A stretch of DNA of 11,987 bases from positions 1 through 11,987 of the forward strand of contig JAFONG010000021.1 in NCBI GenBank assembly GCA_017418585.1, in the 5' to 3' direction. The notes beneath the pieces are model-generated. The model was given only the letters and a program-made list of their open reading frames with translations, did no database searches and was not told the origin of the DNA. Below, piece by piece: positions 1-8,180 of the stretch. The stretch is from Erysipelotrichaceae bacterium. GTDB lineage: Bacteria > Bacillota_I > Bacilli_A > Erysipelotrichales > Erysipelotrichaceae. Position 1 is the stretch's first letter. Each line of letters opens with the position of its first letter. Both the position numbers and the translations under genes were made by a program.

Positions 1-767
1 ACTATTCCTTCAAAGACATGATCGAATGTGTCAAGACCAACAAGTATATGTTCATCATCCTTCTGTCACTGATCATCTACGGTGGACTGCAGACAGGAAG
101 TTCTTTGGGAACCTATGCATCCTATTATCTGTACGGCGATTCCATGATCCTGGTCATTCCGATTGCCCTTGCGTTCATTCCGCAGACGATCGCTCAACTG
201 AATACGACAAAACTGACCAACAGATTTGGGAAAAAGAAAGTGTATCTGATTTGCGGTCTTACCGGCGCCTTCATTTATTCTTTAATATACTTTGCCGGAT
301 ATAAGAATTTTATGCTGATAACCATACTGCTTGTACTGCAGGCCATTCCGGGAAATATCTCAACAATTGCCAAGACGTTCTTTACCCCGGATACCATCGA
401 GTACACAAGATACAAAACAGGCAAAGACTGCTCGGGAATCTTCTTCTCGCTGAATGCTTTCATCAACAAACTGACAACAAGCATTTCATCATCGCTAGGC
501 TTATTCATTCTGGGATTGTCAACCTGGATTCCTGTTGAAGCGGAAAGCTTTGAAGAACTGGCCCAGCTCAATGTGGTTCAGCCGCAGAGTGCACTAGATA
601 CCTTGTGGATCGTCTACATGCTGATCCCGGCGATCGGAACGATCCTGTCCATTGCAGTCATGTTTTTCTATAAGCTGGATGACAAGGATGTTCAGATTAT
701 GGCCAAGTGCAATGCCGGCGAGATCACCAGGGAAGAATGTGAAGCACAGCTGTCCAGAAAATACTAG
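1..767 (+). CDS. GPH-family sugar:cation symporter (MelB-like), 5' truncated by window edge
   Basis: This is the C-terminal half of a glycoside-pentoside-hexuronide:cation symporter, an inner-membrane carrier that imports sugars or glycosides with H+ or Na+. The frame is open from the left edge (first full codon at 3), so the ATG at 18 is probably internal. About 254 residues are visible, whereas full-length members have about 450-480. Several hydrophobic segments are seen, for example the stretch starting MFIILLSLIIYGG. A loop reading DTIEYTRYKTGKDCSG followed by FSLNAFINKL matches the family signature D-x-x-x-Y-x-x-x-K-T-G before a late transmembrane helix. The protein ends in a charged cytoplasmic tail (REECEAQLSRKY). 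The next gene starts 12 bases downstream, so it is probably co-transcribed with the rhamnosidase. Its substrate is then likely a rhamnoside or short oligosaccharide; this is inferred from context only. Confidence 0.92.
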   Translation, partial: YSFKDMIECVKTNKYMFIILLSLIIYGGLQTGSSLGTYASYYLYGDSMILVIPIALAFIPQTIAQLNTTKLTNRFGKKKVYLICGLTGAFIYSLIYFAGYKNFMLITILLVLQAIPGNISTIAKTFFTPDTIEYTRYKTGKDCSGIFFSLNAFINKLTTSISSSLGLFILGLSTWIPVEAESFEELAQLNVVQPQSALDTLWIVYMLIPAIGTILSIAVMFFYKLDDKDVQIMAKCNAGEITREECEAQLSRKY

Positions 768-779
768 GAATAACTCATT

Positions 780-3389
780 ATGAAAGTTGAACATTTAAGA
801 GTCAACCATCAGAAAAGACCTGTCATTGATGATGTTCCGGAGTTTTCCTACAGGATCTCTTCAGAATGTAAAGATACCGCAGTGACATCCTATCGGATTC
901 TCGTCGAAGCAGATGACGGGGTTTACTGGGACAGCGGGATCAGGGAAGATAGCAGACAGTCCTTCATAGCTTATGAAGGGAAGAAATTGGATTCAAGGAA
1001 AACCTACCGGTACACGGTAACAGTCTTTGACAACCACGAGGAATCAGCAGAAGCTTCATCATCTTTCGAGACAGGGCTTTATAAGGAAGACTGGAAAGCG
1101 AAATGGTCGGAAAGTCCTTTTGAAAGGAACGAACATCATATGCTTTCAGACGGGATCATCAATCCGGTGATCTCGTTTCACAGAAGTTTTGAAATAGAAA
1201 AAGAAATAAAAAAAGCCCGACTCTATGCGACCTGCTACGGAGTCTACAGACCGCTGCTCAACGGCAACAGGGTCGATGAGCGGGAATTCGCTCCGGAGTT
1301 CACCGCCTACAACAAAGTCCTCTATTATCAGACCTATGATGTAAAAGATCTTCTAATCAGGGGAAGCAATACTCTAGAAATGCTTGTCGGAGACGGCTGG
1401 TATTTTGATTCGCAGACCGCACCGGTCAATACGGATCATCAGTATCCTTCGATTCTCTATCAGCTGGAGATCGAATATGCAGACGGTACAGCAGAAGTAG
1501 TCTGTTCAGGCGGAAGCGAAAAATGTGCGGAGACAAATATCATCTATTCGGATCTGTTCGTCGGCGAAAAGACCGACAGGACAATGCCGCAAAGAGCAGA
1601 AAGAAACAGCATCGTGAAAGACTACGGATATGAGATGCTCTGTGCGCAAAAAATGGATCCGATCAGGGCGGTGGAAGTATTCTGGCCGGAAAGGATCTTT
1701 CATTCACCAAAAGACGAACTGATCGTCGATTTCGGACAAGTCATTGCCGGCAGATGCCGTATTCATCTGCATGAAGAAACAGGGAAGGAAGTCATTCTTC
1801 AGCATACCGAAGTGCTGGATAAAGAAGGCAATTATTTCGAAGCGCTGACGTCAAGACAGAGGGATACAATCATCTGTGACGAATCGGATTTCATCTATGA
1901 GCCGCTCTTTACCTTCCATGGTTTCCGTTATGTAAAGATTACGGGTCTGGACAATATCGGTGAAGATGATATCTGCGCTGTCCTTCTGTCTACCGAGAAG
2001 GAGAACAGAGGAGATTTCTGCTGCAGCGACGAGAGACTGAACCGTCTGTATAAAAATATCCGCTATTCGCAGAAAAACAACATGATGTCCATTCCGACGG
2101 ACTGCCCGCAAAGAGAAAAAGCCGGGTGGACCGGCGATGTGCTGGTCTATGGAAAGACGTCGCTACTGAATGAAGAAATGACGCCGTTCTATAACAGTTG
2201 GCTGAATGGGCTCAGAAACGATCAGTATGATAACGGTGCCGTTCCGATCATCTCCCCTTATACCAAGATGTATGAATTCACGGTCAACAAGACCATGAAG
2301 GATTTTGAGACCGGCAAGCCTACAGGCATCCTGGAAGACATGCTGCCAAAAGCGGGAGAAACATCAACCGCTTTCTACAAGAGCGGTGTGGCGGGATGGA
2401 GCGATGTCATGATATGGCTGCCGTATGCCATGTATCAGATCAACGGTGATAAGAAGATTCTGGAAGACTGTTATGATGCTATGAAGAAGTGGATTGATAA
2501 CATCATCTTCACCGCCGCAAACAAAAGAAATGATAAGATTGAAGATCCGGAAAACGACAGATATCTCTGGAATACCGGATTCCATTTCGGGGAATGGCTG
2601 GTTCCCGGCCATATTCAGGAAGGATTTGAAATAACAAAAGAGACATCCTGGTACATTGCTCCGATTTTCGGCTATGAAAGCGTCAGACTGATGTCGGAGA
2701 TAGCTTCGATTCTGAATAGGAACGAAAGAGATTATTATGCTTCCTATGCAGAAAAAATGAAGAAAGCCATTCAAAAGGAAGTGCTCAGCGTTCACGATGA
2801 GTACGATTGCTACATGGGCAGATATGTTCTGGCTCTGCAGTTTGATCTCGTCGATGAAGAACTGAGGAAGGGATACTGTGAAAAACTGATTTCTCTCATC
2901 GAAGAGAATAACGGCTGCCTTGGCACAGGTTTTTTAGGTACACCTTTCATTCTTGATGTGCTTGACAGGATCGGCAGAAGTGACCTCTCCAAAGCCATGC
3001 TGTTATCAGAAGGGAAACCTTCCTGGCTTTATGAGGTAAAAATGGGCGCGACTACGATCTGGGAAAGCTGGGACGCCATGAATGAGGACGGTTCACCCAA
3101 CAGGATCAGCTTTGATCACTATGCTTTCGGAGTTGTTGATGACTATATCTTCCGTAAAGTGTGCGGTATCGTTCCCGATGAACCGGGATTCAGACACTTT
3201 ACGATCGATCCGAGAAGAGATCTTGGTTTGAATAAGGTATATCGCCGATTTGAAAGCGAGTACGGAAGCATTGTCGTCGATATCGATCACGACCGTCTGA
3301 AACTATCCGTTCCCTGCGGGACGAAAGCAACCGTCATCTGGAACGATAGAAAATATGAAGTAGGAAGCGGCGAATACGAATGGAACTGA
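780..3389 (+). CDS. GH78 alpha-L-rhamnosidase, cytoplasmic
   Basis: An 869-residue inverting exo-glycosidase that removes terminal alpha-L-rhamnose. The domain order fits GH78: an Ig/fibronectin-like N-domain (about 1-105), the Bac_rhamnosid_N beta-sandwich (about 125-300), a second beta-sandwich (about 310-405), the (alpha/alpha)6 catalytic barrel (about 410-770), and a C-terminal beta domain (about 775-865). The barrel motif DCPQREKAGWTGD spans residues 441-453. It aligns with Bacillus RhaB D567/E572/D579, giving D441, E446 (general acid) and D453. The motif TTIWESW at 758-764 gives the probable base E762. No signal peptide is present, so it should act in the cytoplasm on imported substrate. 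An AGGAA at 766-770 precedes the start, with a 9-base gap. Its stop overlaps the next start by 10 bases. The linkage specificity (pectin rhamnogalacturonan, arabinogalactan, flavonoid or saponin rhamnoside) cannot be read from the sequence. Confidence 0.95.
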   Translation: MKVEHLRVNHQKRPVIDDVPEFSYRISSECKDTAVTSYRILVEADDGVYWDSGIREDSRQSFIAYEGKKLDSRKTYRYTVTVFDNHEESAEASSSFETGLYKEDWKAKWSESPFERNEHHMLSDGIINPVISFHRSFEIEKEIKKARLYATCYGVYRPLLNGNRVDEREFAPEFTAYNKVLYYQTYDVKDLLIRGSNTLEMLVGDGWYFDSQTAPVNTDHQYPSILYQLEIEYADGTAEVVCSGGSEKCAETNIIYSDLFVGEKTDRTMPQRAERNSIVKDYGYEMLCAQKMDPIRAVEVFWPERIFHSPKDELIVDFGQVIAGRCRIHLHEETGKEVILQHTEVLDKEGNYFEALTSRQRDTIICDESDFIYEPLFTFHGFRYVKITGLDNIGEDDICAVLLSTEKENRGDFCCSDERLNRLYKNIRYSQKNNMMSIPTDCPQREKAGWTGDVLVYGKTSLLNEEMTPFYNSWLNGLRNDQYDNGAVPIISPYTKMYEFTVNKTMKDFETGKPTGILEDMLPKAGETSTAFYKSGVAGWSDVMIWLPYAMYQINGDKKILEDCYDAMKKWIDNIIFTAANKRNDKIEDPENDRYLWNTGFHFGEWLVPGHIQEGFEITKETSWYIAPIFGYESVRLMSEIASILNRNERDYYASYAEKMKKAIQKEVLSVHDEYDCYMGRYVLALQFDLVDEELRKGYCEKLISLIEENNGCLGTGFLGTPFILDVLDRIGRSDLSKAMLLSEGKPSWLYEVKMGATTIWESWDAMNEDGSPNRISFDHYAFGVVDDYIFRKVCGIVPDEPGFRHFTIDPRRDLGLNKVYRRFESEYGSIVVDIDHDRLKLSVPCGTKATVIWNDRKYEVGSGEYEWN

Positions 3390-4363
3390 CAGACAATACA
3401 ACACTGAAGCAGATCAATGACTGTCCTGCGTTTTCTCAGGCAAAAGGTCATCTGATCGCAGGATGGAAAAAGGAATTTGAAAATGAAAGGACGCTTGAGG
3501 ATCTGCAGAGACAGTATCCGACCTGGAACAGCGATGATATCATTTTTGGATTGAACAACCTTAGAAGAATCAGCGCAACTGAAAAGCAGTATCTGTTTTA
3601 TCCGGACGAGCACAATCGCAATGTCTGTCTGTTCTATCTTCCTTCTGAAAACAGGATCCATCACGAGTATTTCATGCTTCTTGCCGGAGGTGCATACGGA
3701 TCTGTCTGCACGATGATTGAAACTTTACCTGTTGCAGCGAGACTGAACGAACTTGGCTTTGACGTTTTCTGTGTGAACTACACTGTAGCGGATCAATCTT
3801 CTTTCGAAGAAGGTCTCATGCCTCGGCCGTTGAAGGATGTCAGCGACTGCTGGAAATGGATCAGGAAGAACGAAGACAGATTCAAGGTCAAAGCAGAAGA
3901 CTTCTTTCTGGGAGGCTTCTCTGCCGGAGGGCATCTGGCAGGCTGTTATGCCTTAAGCAGGATCGGCGCCGAAAGATACGGCGCAGCCAATCCGAAAGGT
4001 CTGCTTCTGGTCTATCCTCTGATCTCTCTGGAATCGATAAACAACGAAAGAATTAAGGAATATATGAAACTTGGGCTTTTTGGCAGCAGAAACAGAAACG
4101 ATCCATCCGATTACGAGATCCATCTCAATATTACAGAATCCTATCCGAAGACGTTCTATGTTCATTGTCTGGATGACGATACGATTCCCGAAAACAACCC
4201 ATTGCTGATGAAGGAAGCGCTGGAAAAAAACAATGTTGTCTGTTTCTTTGATACCTATGAAAAAGGCGGACACGGATTCGGACTGGGAAGCAGAAATCCG
4301 GGCAGCACCTATCTTGATAAGGCAGTTGAATTCCTTCTGAAGGAGGACAGCCATGAAACGTGA
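3380..4363 (+). CDS. Alpha/beta-hydrolase, probable carbohydrate or glycoside esterase
   Basis: A 327-residue serine hydrolase of the alpha/beta fold, resembling acetyl-xylan-esterase and BD-FAE-type enzymes. The nucleophile elbow is GFSAGG with S181. The likely acid is D266 in HCLDDDTIP, which matches the usual H-G-x-x-D-x-x-V-P pattern. The catalytic histidine is H298 in KGGHGFG. The oxyanion-hole strand reads LLAGGAYGSV, with Ala where many relatives have the His of HGGG. An N-terminal extension of roughly 85 residues (with WNSDDIIFGLNNL) precedes the hydrolase core, and I do not recognise it as a named domain. There is no signal peptide. The start lies inside the end of the rhamnosidase gene (10-base overlap), and the stop overlaps the next start by 11 bases. 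This indicates translational coupling. The context suggests deacylation of a rhamnose-containing substrate; the true acyl group is unknown. Confidence 0.82.
   Translation: MELTDNTTLKQINDCPAFSQAKGHLIAGWKKEFENERTLEDLQRQYPTWNSDDIIFGLNNLRRISATEKQYLFYPDEHNRNVCLFYLPSENRIHHEYFMLLAGGAYGSVCTMIETLPVAARLNELGFDVFCVNYTVADQSSFEEGLMPRPLKDVSDCWKWIRKNEDRFKVKAEDFFLGGFSAGGHLAGCYALSRIGAERYGAANPKGLLLVYPLISLESINNERIKEYMKLGLFGSRNRNDPSDYEIHLNITESYPKTFYVHCLDDDTIPENNPLLMKEALEKNNVVCFFDTYEKGGHGFGLGSRNPGSTYLDKAVEFLLKEDSHET
4341..4346 (+). promoter_or_regulatory. Strong Shine-Dalgarno (AGGAGG) inside the preceding gene
   Basis: A perfect AGGAGG lies 6 bases before the ATG at 4353, within the last codons of the upstream hydrolase. 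It fixes that start and shows the serine hydrolase is independently and efficiently initiated although its gene overlaps its neighbour. Confidence 0.8.
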
Positions 4364-5555
4364 TATCGAAAGACTTTTAAAGGATTATATAGACAATAAC
4401 GAACTGGCTCAGGCTTCTTTGATCGTCAGGCAGAACGGCAGAGTCGTCTATGAGGGCTTATACGGATATCGGAGTCTGGAGAACAAGGAACCTGTAAGAA
4501 AAGATTCCATTTTCCGTCTGATGTCGATGAGCAAGGTCGTCACTGCGGTCTGCGTGCTGCAGCTTTATGAGCGTGGTTTATTGGATCTTGATGATCCTGT
4601 TGAAAAATACATCCCTGCTTTCAGGAATCAGAGAGTTGCAATCAGGGGTCAGTTTGTGTTTACACCGAACAGGCCTTTCAAGATGCTTTGGCAGCTGAAG
4701 ATGTTCCGGATGGATAAAGTCAAAACAGAAGCGTCTGAAAGGCCGATCACGATCAGAGATCTTCTGTCTCACAGTTCGGGACTGGAACAGGGCATGGTGG
4801 GACTTATGGCGATGATGCAGAATCGGAAACATAAGGCATCATCTTTGAAGCAGCAGGCCGAAATGTACGCTTCTTATCCTCTGGACTTCCAGCCGGGTAC
4901 TGATACTTCATATTCACCACTTGCAGGATTCAATATTTTAGGATATCTGATAAGTCTGATAAGCGGAATGTCGTTTGAAGAGTATGTGCAGAAGAACATA
5001 TGTGAACCATTGGAAATGAAAAACACAACGTTCTTTCTGAATGAGGAACAGAAGACAAGACTTGTTGATCTGTACACAGGGAAGAAAAATAAGCTGATCA
5101 ACGTTACCGGCAGTAAAAAGGATCTTTATGATGTCATGAATATGGAAAAGGAATCTTTTGAAGCAGGATGTGGCGGTCTGTATTCCACCGTGGAAGATTA
5201 TGAACATTTCGCCCAAATGCTGCTGAATGAAGGTTTTTATAAGGAAAATGTTATATTAAAGCCGGAAACAGTCAGGATGATGGCTTCGGAAGGTGCATAC
5301 CGGCATCTGGAAAAGGAAGCCGGACTTGTATGGGGCCTTGGTGTAAAGGTCAGACAAGATCCTGAAGCCTGCGATAGTTCCGCAAGCAAAGGGACCTATG
5401 GCTGGAGCGGAGCGTTCGGGACACATTTCTTCGTATCGCCGAAGGATGATCTGGATGTGGTATTCATGACCAACCGTGCGGATCTGGATGGCGCATCTTC
5501 CTATGTTAGTAAGAAAATTGAAGAAGCAGTATTCGAAAACTGGAGGAAAGAATGA
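4353..5555 (+). CDS. Class C beta-lactamase-like serine hydrolase (family VIII-type esterase candidate)
   Basis: A 400-residue member of the beta-lactamase/penicillin-binding-protein-like serine hydrolase family (PF00144 type), which includes esterases, D-aminopeptidases and AmpC. The SxxK motif is SMSK, with nucleophile S58 and base K61. The second motif is YSP at 187-189, in DTSYSPLAGFNILGY, corresponding to Y-x-N of AmpC with Pro replacing Asn. Near the C terminus, WSGAFGTHFFVSP occupies the place of the KTG/HxG strand. An insertion around residues 100-125 (RPFKMLWQLKMFRMDKVK) is basic and aromatic. No signal peptide is seen, which argues against a cell-wall or antibiotic-resistance role and for a cytoplasmic esterase acting with its neighbours. 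It overlaps the genes on both sides (11 bases upstream, 4 bases downstream). The family call is firm; the substrate is inferred from context only. Confidence 0.9.
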   Translation: MKRDIERLLKDYIDNNELAQASLIVRQNGRVVYEGLYGYRSLENKEPVRKDSIFRLMSMSKVVTAVCVLQLYERGLLDLDDPVEKYIPAFRNQRVAIRGQFVFTPNRPFKMLWQLKMFRMDKVKTEASERPITIRDLLSHSSGLEQGMVGLMAMMQNRKHKASSLKQQAEMYASYPLDFQPGTDTSYSPLAGFNILGYLISLISGMSFEEYVQKNICEPLEMKNTTFFLNEEQKTRLVDLYTGKKNKLINVTGSKKDLYDVMNMEKESFEAGCGGLYSTVEDYEHFAQMLLNEGFYKENVILKPETVRMMASEGAYRHLEKEAGLVWGLGVKVRQDPEACDSSASKGTYGWSGAFGTHFFVSPKDDLDVVFMTNRADLDGASSYVSKKIEEAVFENWRKE

Positions 5556-7120
5556 TGCTGGAAAAAGACAAGGTTGTATTCCTGAATACAAATGATCTCA
5601 AGAAAACGGAAGACATCTCATCAAGAGCATCTTCTTCTTTTATCCTGCAACAGCTGCAGGACCGCTTTCCAGACGATGTATTTGAGGATGTTAACGTAAC
5701 GCTCTACGATCAGGGAAGATACGGAAAGAAGGCGAATCTTCTGGAGAGACTGTGGGGATCGGAAACGCTGATCACGGGTCTGCCCGCTTTCTATGAAGTA
5801 TCGCTGTTTCACTCTACCGGACAGCACAGGGAAGAACTGATCGTCTGGTCACCAATCGCCTGGAACGATCGTTTCGCCGGTACAGCCGGAGGCGGGATCG
5901 GCACCGGAGGAAGAACTTACCTGACTGTGCCGAACAATACTTCAAGGGGATGGACGGTTCCCTATGCGGTGATGAACGGATTTACAGCTGCCACCATCTA
6001 TGCGGCCAATAGCAAGGGCGTAAGAGACTTTACCGTCCGCAAAGACAAGAAACTGGACAGAGAACTCTATGAAAACTGGCGCATCCGCAGTACGCACAAC
6101 ATGACTCTCTTCGGCAAGGCGATCGCTGAGATCCTGCATGGCAGAAAGGTGAAGTATTCCTACATGAACGGCGGATCCGGAGGCGGAAGACAGTCATTGA
6201 TGGAAGTGCAGAATTATCCGGATGACTATGACGGCGTCTGGGCGAGCTGTCCGGCAATCAACTGGCATAAATTCCTGCTTGGAGGACTGTGGCCGCAGAT
6301 CGTCATGAAGGAGCGTGATTGCTTCATCGACGCAGACATGAATCAGTTTTTCGTTGACGCGGTACACAAGAAGTACGGCGGAGATGAGGCATACTATAAG
6401 AATCCGATAAAACCGGAATTCGATGCATATGAACTTGTCGGCAGACAGTACAAGAATAAAACGATTACGGAAAAGGATGCCGAAGTGATGAACGAGATCT
6501 GGAGAGGTCCGCATCGCCGAAACGGCGAAATGCTCTGGTACGGATATTACCCGGGCGTCAGGAACTGGCAAGTGGGCATTCCAATCGGAACCTACTACTA
6601 TCCTTTCCTGAACCGGAAAAGAATCAAGCCTTTCATTCTGGGGCCTTACTATGCCAGATGGATCAAAGAGGATCTTTCCTTTGATACGGACAGTCTTGAC
6701 TGGGACAGCTATGTTCGGCTGTTTGATGAAGGTGCTATAAAATTCTCTGACAATCTGGCAGATAATGTCGGGATCGATGATTATGTCAGAAGAGGAGGAA
6801 AACTGCTGATCGATCACGGTATGGATGATCCTCTGATCCCTACGGAAGGTACAATCGATTACTATCGCAGACTGTGCGATCACTTCGGTTCAAAAAAAGC
6901 GGTCGATGCTTTCTGCAAGGTATACATTCTGCCCGGTGACAGCCACGGCAACTGCTGGGGCAATGGTCCGGGTATCACGCAGAGTGCAGGAATGAAAGCT
7001 CTGATAGACTGGGTGGAAAAAGGAATTGAACCGGACGGTCTTCGCAAAATCAAGGTCGACAGAAAAACCGGAAAACTGCTTGAAGAAGGCATTCAGCATC
7101 CTTTCAAGGGGGAATGGTGA
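5552..7120 (+). CDS. Tannase/feruloyl-esterase-superfamily hydrolase, atypical active-site surround
   Basis: A 522-residue protein resembling the tannase/feruloyl esterase family (PF07519), whose members hydrolyse gallate, ferulate and related esters. The nucleophile region is YMNGGSGGGRQSLMEVQNYP, with S209, matching the family pattern G-C-S-T-G-G-R-Q-x-L-M-E-x-Q-x-Y-P. The acid is probably D426 in DHGMDDPLIP and the histidine H465 in PGDSHGNCWG. Typical members carry a CS-D-HC motif, where a disulfide joins the Cys before Ser to the Cys after His. Here these positions are Gly208 and Gly466, although C468 and C233 lie nearby. No signal peptide is visible, so a cytoplasmic location would fit loss of that disulfide. 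GGAGG at 5542-5546 serves ATG 5552 (5-base gap) or ATG 5555 (8-base gap), and both remain possible. The gene ends in a TGATG junction with the next one. The substrate is unknown. Confidence 0.82.
   Translation: MMLEKDKVVFLNTNDLKKTEDISSRASSSFILQQLQDRFPDDVFEDVNVTLYDQGRYGKKANLLERLWGSETLITGLPAFYEVSLFHSTGQHREELIVWSPIAWNDRFAGTAGGGIGTGGRTYLTVPNNTSRGWTVPYAVMNGFTAATIYAANSKGVRDFTVRKDKKLDRELYENWRIRSTHNMTLFGKAIAEILHGRKVKYSYMNGGSGGGRQSLMEVQNYPDDYDGVWASCPAINWHKFLLGGLWPQIVMKERDCFIDADMNQFFVDAVHKKYGGDEAYYKNPIKPEFDAYELVGRQYKNKTITEKDAEVMNEIWRGPHRRNGEMLWYGYYPGVRNWQVGIPIGTYYYPFLNRKRIKPFILGPYYARWIKEDLSFDTDSLDWDSYVRLFDEGAIKFSDNLADNVGIDDYVRRGGKLLIDHGMDDPLIPTEGTIDYYRRLCDHFGSKKAVDAFCKVYILPGDSHGNCWGNGPGITQSAGMKALIDWVEKGIEPDGLRKIKVDRKTGKLLEEGIQHPFKGEW
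7106..7113 (+). promoter_or_regulatory. Shine-Dalgarno that decides the next start
   Basis: The sequence AAGGGGGA ends directly against the ATG at 7114 but lies 6 bases before the ATG at 7120. Only the latter spacing is workable for a ribosome. The start at 7120 also forms a one-base TGATG overlap with the preceding stop codon. Confidence 0.75.
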
Positions 7121-8166
7121 TGTATTCAAGTTTCCGTCCGGGAGAGACCTGGCTTGATACAGAAGGCAAGCCGATCCAGGCACATGGCGGATACATGTAT
7201 TATGAAAACAACACTTATTACTGGATCGGAGAGAACAAGGAGTACATAGACGGAATCAACGGCATCTGGCACAACGGCGTAAGATGTTATTCTTCGCAAG
7301 ATCTTTACAACTGGAAAGATGATGGAATCATCATTTCTGCTGTACAGGATGAAGACAGCACCCTGAATTCAAAAAGCTGCATGGACCGTCCCCATATTCT
7401 CTACAATCAGAAAACAGGCAGGTATGTCTGCTATCTGAAGATCATGGAGAAGGACGGTTCGCAGTCTATGACGATCCTGACAGCAGAGAGACTGCTGGGT
7501 CCCTATGAGATCGTAAAAGAACATTTTCATCCTTATGGCATGAACTGCGGCGATTTCGATCTGGCGGTCGATGAAGAGGGGAACGGATACTGGTATTTTG
7601 AAAGAGTCCACAGCGATCTGATCTGCGCTGATCTTAGCGATAACTTTCTCGATGTAAAGGATAGTTATTCGGTTCACTTTCCTCATCCTGAAGGAGTTCC
7701 ATACGTCAGGGAGGCTCCGGCACATTTTACAAGGAACGGTATTCATTATCTGATCACCAGCGGCACAAGCGGATATTATCCCAATCCAAGTGAAACGGCT
7801 TCAGCAGATGATTACCATGGACCGTTCACCGTTCTAGGGAGCCCGCACGTCAACGATGATTCGAATACATCGTTCCATTCCCAGATCTCATGCGTGTTCA
7901 AGGTACAGAACAAAAAAGACCTGTATATCGCCATGGCAGACCGCTGGCTGGTCGATGCGATGCATATCCCTTATGAAAACGTTAGAGATGTTTTTCATCT
8001 CTATCATCTAGGTAAAACAGAAGAAGCGTTGTCGATCATGAAGAGCCTTGATCTACCAAAAGAGAATACATCAAAGGCAGCCTATGTCTGGCTACCTGTC
8101 ATATTTGAAAAGGGCAGACCGAAGATCTTCTGGCATGATGAATGGAAGATTGAAGATTACAACTGA
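7120..8166 (+). CDS. GH43-like five-bladed propeller glycosidase (GH43_24/GH43_34 style)
   Basis: A 348-residue protein from the preferred start (350 from the ATG at 7114). The opening WLDTEGKPIQAHGGYMYY, then YYWIGENK, is typical of GH43 relatives in the exo-beta-1,3-galactanase and galactofuranosidase branches, where W-x-D-x-x-G-x-x-I-x-A-H-G-G begins blade one. Later landmarks are CGDFDLAVDEEG (D145, likely pKa modulator), REAPAHF (E198, likely general acid) and FHSQIS (Q255). In the GH43_24 enzyme Pc1,3Gal43A a Gln takes the role of the missing catalytic base Asp, and Q255 lies in a comparable position; this comparison is from memory. There is no signal peptide and no carbohydrate-binding module. 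The protein probably trims a non-reducing-end sugar, perhaps galactose, from the imported oligosaccharide. The fold call is fairly firm; subfamily and substrate are inferred. Confidence 0.75.
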   Translation: MYSSFRPGETWLDTEGKPIQAHGGYMYYENNTYYWIGENKEYIDGINGIWHNGVRCYSSQDLYNWKDDGIIISAVQDEDSTLNSKSCMDRPHILYNQKTGRYVCYLKIMEKDGSQSMTILTAERLLGPYEIVKEHFHPYGMNCGDFDLAVDEEGNGYWYFERVHSDLICADLSDNFLDVKDSYSVHFPHPEGVPYVREAPAHFTRNGIHYLITSGTSGYYPNPSETASADDYHGPFTVLGSPHVNDDSNTSFHSQISCVFKVQNKKDLYIAMADRWLVDAMHIPYENVRDVFHLYHLGKTEEALSIMKSLDLPKENTSKAAYVWLPVIFEKGRPKIFWHDEWKIEDYN

Positions 8167-8180
8167 AGAAAGGTCAGGAT

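Noticed and set aside
18..20. ATG at 18 as the real start of the transporter gene
   Set aside because: The frame is open upstream, and starting here would omit the N-terminal half of the GPH family.
6194..6883. Long antisense open frame (229 codons) opposite the tannase-like gene
   Set aside because: Its translation has no recognisable domain, it lies fully antisense to a gene with clear catalytic motifs, and codon bias of the plus-strand gene explains the lack of stops.
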